A DNA stretch of 23,244 bases, from positions 1 to 23,244 of IMG/VR virus record IMGVR_UViG_3300037042_001463, one strand, 5' to 3'. Positions 21,201 to 23,244 of this stretch are shown piece by piece. The stretch is from a virus. The stretch's first letter is position 1. The number at the start of each line of letters is the position of its first letter. The position numbers were made by a program, and so were the translations under genes. The notes beneath the pieces are model-generated. The model saw only the letters and a list, made by a program, of their open reading frames with translations, had not been told where the DNA came from and ran no database searches.

Positions 21201-21976
21201 TCTATCTTAACATAATCTTCAACTGCCAATCCGTGAGATGTTGATGTTTGTATGCTTAATCTACCTGATTGACCATTTCTAAATATACGACTAATCGTTT
21301 TAGAAGAACCTGATGAGATTGAGTTATAGTCTGTGTCATTCAATAACGAAACACCAGACCAAGACTTTTCTATATTCTCTTTTGTCCAATCGTGGTCCCA
21401 CTCACTGAAATCTAAGTCAGATAGTTTAGCAGTTCCTATATCAAAAAAGAGTGATGTTAAATCACCTGAGATTGCAATTTCATATTCAATGTTACCGTTA
21501 ACATCTTTTGCAATTCTTTTAAGTTGTAAATTACCTTTAAGAACTTGAAGACCTTCTGATTGTAAAATACACTCTAATCTTAAGTTAGGATTAAAGCTTT
21601 CGTAAACAGAAGTGTTACCTATTGTAACCCAACCGTCAGAACCTAATTCGTATATGTGGTCAAAAATTCTGTTGTTGTTCTTAGTGCCGGGTATAGTTAT
21701 AGTTTTAGACCAGTTTGTCTTTCTCTTCTCTGGTTCTCTTACATCTAAAATAGTGTAGTTAATTGGAATGCTAACATCATCATAAAGGTCTACCGTCAAG
21801 CCCTGACCAGAAAGTGACCTCGTGTATTCTAACTTTGACTTATTAATAGTTTTGTTAATGTTACCTTTCTGGTCAAATGTGTAGCCACTACCAGTTGCTA
21901 ATCCATAAGCTGCATCATTAGGTGCAGCAAGAATTGACCTAAAAGGTCTGTGAAATATAATCAGTTGAGTTTTCAT
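18224..21976 (-). CDS. Large tail hub / baseplate-like protein with C-terminal beta-helix region
   Basis: The protein has 1250 residues. Residues 84-103 (KRKTNWSKTITIPGTKNNNR) are the 'R-K-x-N-x-S-K-T-x-x-I-P-G-T-x-x-N-N' motif I associate with a conserved distal tail protein of Bacteroidota phages. Residues about 695-810 carry a second conserved segment (KDFLIGIIKMFNLHIQEDKQ, later YYYIEPRDDFYYLG). Residues about 1060-1200 are short repetitive Asn/Ile/Gly stretches (NITGNENSIGDFAENVNISG), suggesting a beta-helix, and the protein ends with a basic DVIRTRAQLR tail. In siphophages this position is filled by the tail-associated hub protein, often with fibre-like or lytic domains. No peptidase or lysozyme motif is seen. 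Its ATG overlaps the stop of the upstream tail gene (TAATG at 21974-21978). Confidence 0.74.
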   Translation of the reverse strand: MKTQLIIFHRPFRSILAAPNDAAYGLATGSGYTFDQKGNINKTINKSKLEYTRSLSGQGLTVDLYDDVSIPINYTILDVREPEKRKTNWSKTITIPGTKNNNRIFDHIYELGSDGWVTIGNTSVYESFNPNLRLECILQSEGLQVLKGNLQLKRIAKDVNGNIEYEIAISGDLTSLFFDIGTAKLSDLDFSEWDHDWTKENIEKSWSGVSLLNDTDYNSISSGSSKTISRIFRNGQSGRLSIQTSTSHGLAVEDYVKIEPNLTVNGNFMSARGEWQVTDVLSSTQFSVNYMYPMMLLPSGYTGTLGTIAKRTATGRGYVYPMISWGDEYDYNSFPVTSFVPGIYLKEIWDKIFKETKSQYSSTFLNSQFFKRLILVQKKPSYDLNPSEYKERKFWVGSTQSYLTGASYLGTSNWYYPQLGTTSTATASIFSKNTPSKFPFLSESGGFGTVSFYDNGITEGGSYGNWDNVTYKWVVQDTGEYDLTSVIKLTAWTDMNGFGASPGNGTASFNLTTYKYYPGSGGETYTNAFDSGPGPFSATNIYTFGMQVKATIKRLRDGVVQNLGENVQNFIMNNSSFYSPTNENWVNFGRYQPVGWRNQELTVTSGSKYFKEGDEVWVELSHHVQAYAGSPACQTNLGRKASFCFNQSGGPEIAKAIIGEWYLRVDGQSYIFNDPSPRTVEGSSLPMTSILPKDMDAKDFLIGIIKMFNLHIQEDKQIDKYYYIEPRDDFYYLGTTSSQFVDWTDKIDNTSVEIIPLGELIAKYYTFENKEESDYWNKRFKEDRSRAYQYYKKEINNDFLKNETKVSLPFGSTVMINNPAGSDVVMGAILQRESNGSFKPVSNSMPRILIWGGMRPYTAQRGGAKVNLDNASHPNQFGWEILSGSNSTIASASASIYNQYPYAGTVDSPQDPIHDINWYNMENGDFVYYDYARWTNENLYNKYWSNFVNEVSDPTSKVVVANVALTPKDVYDLDFRKVYLIDNHWLRLQKIVDYNPNSDGLTKCEFLKIKSPTKFSRESLIVDAWGTVDNVFTTQVDTTRPVSVTSVQIAPSRKRPEIGFMNSAAGVNLSNSVTIQTNGLSNFIAAGSKNINITGNENSIGDFAENVNISGGSGNFVVGSVKNVTIIGTDKKYVSESNVTYINNIRYVNGLPVSKSNVINGGRDTALVRHSASTTPTVINAGEDVVISAGTNTFENVINSGLNMILPDVQELGVSTLVNPNPRTNLTTGYETSIATQSFVDVIRTRAQLR

Positions 21977-23244
21977 TAACCTCTAAGTGTTGTTTTTTGA
22001 TATGATGCTCTATAGTTTAAGGAGTATTCGATTGGTCTACCTGTTTTTTGTTTAACTTCAATTGTATTATCAGAAATAACAATAGGTAAAGTCTTCCAAT
22101 TTTCTTGTTTCTGTATCCAACCACAACCAGATAAAGATGTAGACCATCCAGCATCAGTTGTAATTATATTACCATCAACATAAAGAACTTCATAAAGACC
22201 TTCTAACGAAGCATTATCACTAAAGACATATATCATATCATTTTGAACTATTCCGTGCTCGCCATCAACCCATATCTTCAAATCAGAGCCATCTACAATC
22301 GTTCTGAATGAATAAAGGTCTGGTCTAATATAAGTCCAAACAGTAGGTGATAACCACATTTCATAAAGCCACTCAGATGTAGGCTTATCACAATAAGTGC
22401 TAACTGCATTTTGTTGTTGAGCATTGATTGCATAAACAGATTCACCACGGTCACCTACTTCATACTTCCACTGACCTGAATAGTTAGACTGAAGTGTTTT
22501 ATTAAAGGTCTTTCTCTCAATGTTGTATTGAGTTTTATTTCTGTGATAGAATGTAAAATGTTCTACACCACCTTTTAAACCAACAAAAGCAATTCTTGTT
22601 CTAAATGTTTTAGGTTCTTTAACATTAAATGTTAATGTCTCAGAGATTGTCGTGTTTGAGTATTTTAAACAAACTGTGTAGTAAGAAACGTTCTTTCCTA
22701 TTATAGTTGTGCCGTAGATTGAGTTAATATCATAAGGACCACAAAGAACTCTATACCTTCTAACATTAGACAAAGATGCTGATGTTGTTGAATAGGTTGC
22801 TAAAACTGCATTAGATGAATTATAGGTAGTGATGTATACCTTCCAGTTTGAGTTAATAGTTTGTGTTGTGATAAAATCTACAGAGTAAGTATCGTTGTAG
22901 GTAACATCAATCTCATTATTAGAGTTTGTTAAGAACGGTGTTGTGTTAGATACTGTTCCCATCAAGTAATTATTACCATTAAATGTAGGAAATTCTTCGT
23001 AGTCAACCGCACATTCAAACACATAAGCTGTGTTAGATGTTGCTAAGTTTGTGTATTGTGTTATTAGACCATCACAAGTTGTAGTTGAATCATACTCTTC
23101 GCCAAATTTTAACTGCAATTGAAATGCTGCTGAAGGCGGAGTTGTGTTTGCGGCCAGTTTTATCAAGCCACCACCACTCGCATTAGATTCTTTAATAAAG
23201 TATGTTTGAATGTAGTCTTGAATTACTCGAGACAATTGAAAGAA
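21976..23244 (-). CDS. Distal tail protein, 5' end cut by the right window edge
   Basis: At least 419 residues are visible. The reading frame stays open to the last base (upstream codons TTC TTT CAA), and the only start near the edge is a TTG at 23235, so the true start most likely lies outside the window. The N-terminal half is Thr/Ser/Asn/Tyr-rich and beta-like. The C-terminal half has the family pattern FRTRIAFVGLKGGVEHFTFY, then 'W-L-Y-E-M-W-L-S-P-T-V-W' and a closing IEVKQKTGRPIEYSLNYRAS. I associate this pattern with a conserved distal tail/baseplate protein of Bacteroidota phages. It is coupled by TAATG to the tail hub gene. A Dit-like or baseplate-ring role is plausible but not shown by the sequence. 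Confidence 0.7.
   Translation of the reverse strand, partial: FFQLSRVIQDYIQTYFIKESNASGGGLIKLAANTTPPSAAFQLQLKFGEEYDSTTTCDGLITQYTNLATSNTAYVFECAVDYEEFPTFNGNNYLMGTVSNTTPFLTNSNNEIDVTYNDTYSVDFITTQTINSNWKVYITTYNSSNAVLATYSTTSASLSNVRRYRVLCGPYDINSIYGTTIIGKNVSYYTVCLKYSNTTISETLTFNVKEPKTFRTRIAFVGLKGGVEHFTFYHRNKTQYNIERKTFNKTLQSNYSGQWKYEVGDRGESVYAINAQQQNAVSTYCDKPTSEWLYEMWLSPTVWTYIRPDLYSFRTIVDGSDLKIWVDGEHGIVQNDMIYVFSDNASLEGLYEVLYVDGNIITTDAGWSTSLSGCGWIQKQENWKTLPIVISDNTIEVKQKTGRPIEYSLNYRASYQKTTLRG

Noticed and set aside
23233-23235. TTG as the true start of the right-edge tail gene
   Set aside because: The frame remains open upstream to the window edge, so the TTG is just the first permissible start in view; treated as a truncated gene.

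Overview
The window looks like the late (virion structural) half of a tailed bacteriophage or prophage whose host is probably a member of the Bacteroidota, perhaps a flavobacterium. The DNA is AT-rich and densely coding. Most starts have an A-rich leader instead of a strong Shine-Dalgarno sequence. Many proteins (portal, DUF6712-like connector, XkdF-like protease/scaffold, distal tail proteins, GTSG-type collagen-like fibre) resemble families I know from Bacteroidota phages. These names come from reading the proteins by eye; no database search was run.

Left arm (1-3044). A minus-strand gene runs off the left edge (1-85). A 56-bp divergent spacer holding a perfect 12-bp inverted repeat separates it from six plus-strand genes: a zinc-ribbon/NUMOD1-like DNA-binding protein, a small protein with a UVR-like C-terminus, a sigma-70-like factor, a small membrane protein, a 75-residue CxxC protein, and a 282-residue protein with a cysteine-bearing phage head-type C-terminal domain. 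The last of these collides tail-to-tail with the minus-strand cluster; the two stop codons overlap inside a small palindrome.

Right part (3037-23244), all on the minus strand and read right to left: a distal tail protein cut by the right edge, a 1250-residue tail hub/baseplate-like protein, a fibre-like protein, the tape measure, a protease/scaffold fusion, the major capsid protein and a probable tail tube protein. A rho-independent terminator follows. A second block then encodes a 119-residue structural protein, the portal, a head-tail connector, a small membrane coiled-coil protein, an unknown virion-like protein, two very different collagen-like fibres, a small linker gene and a poly-glycine-ended adhesin-like protein. 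Placing tail and tape-measure genes upstream of protease and capsid, with the portal after the capsid, departs from the usual portal-protease-capsid-tail order.

How they work together: the portal, protease/scaffold and capsid build the procapsid. The connector, tail tube, tape measure and distal tail proteins build a long tail. The collagen-like and poly-Gly proteins probably contact the host surface. A degenerate motif, TAAYATAW, precedes several genes that have an intergenic leader. The sigma-like protein is a natural candidate to read it, but this is a hypothesis. No terminase, endolysin, integrase, tRNA, insertion sequence or CRISPR array is visible, and no gene-free stretch exceeds 140 bp.
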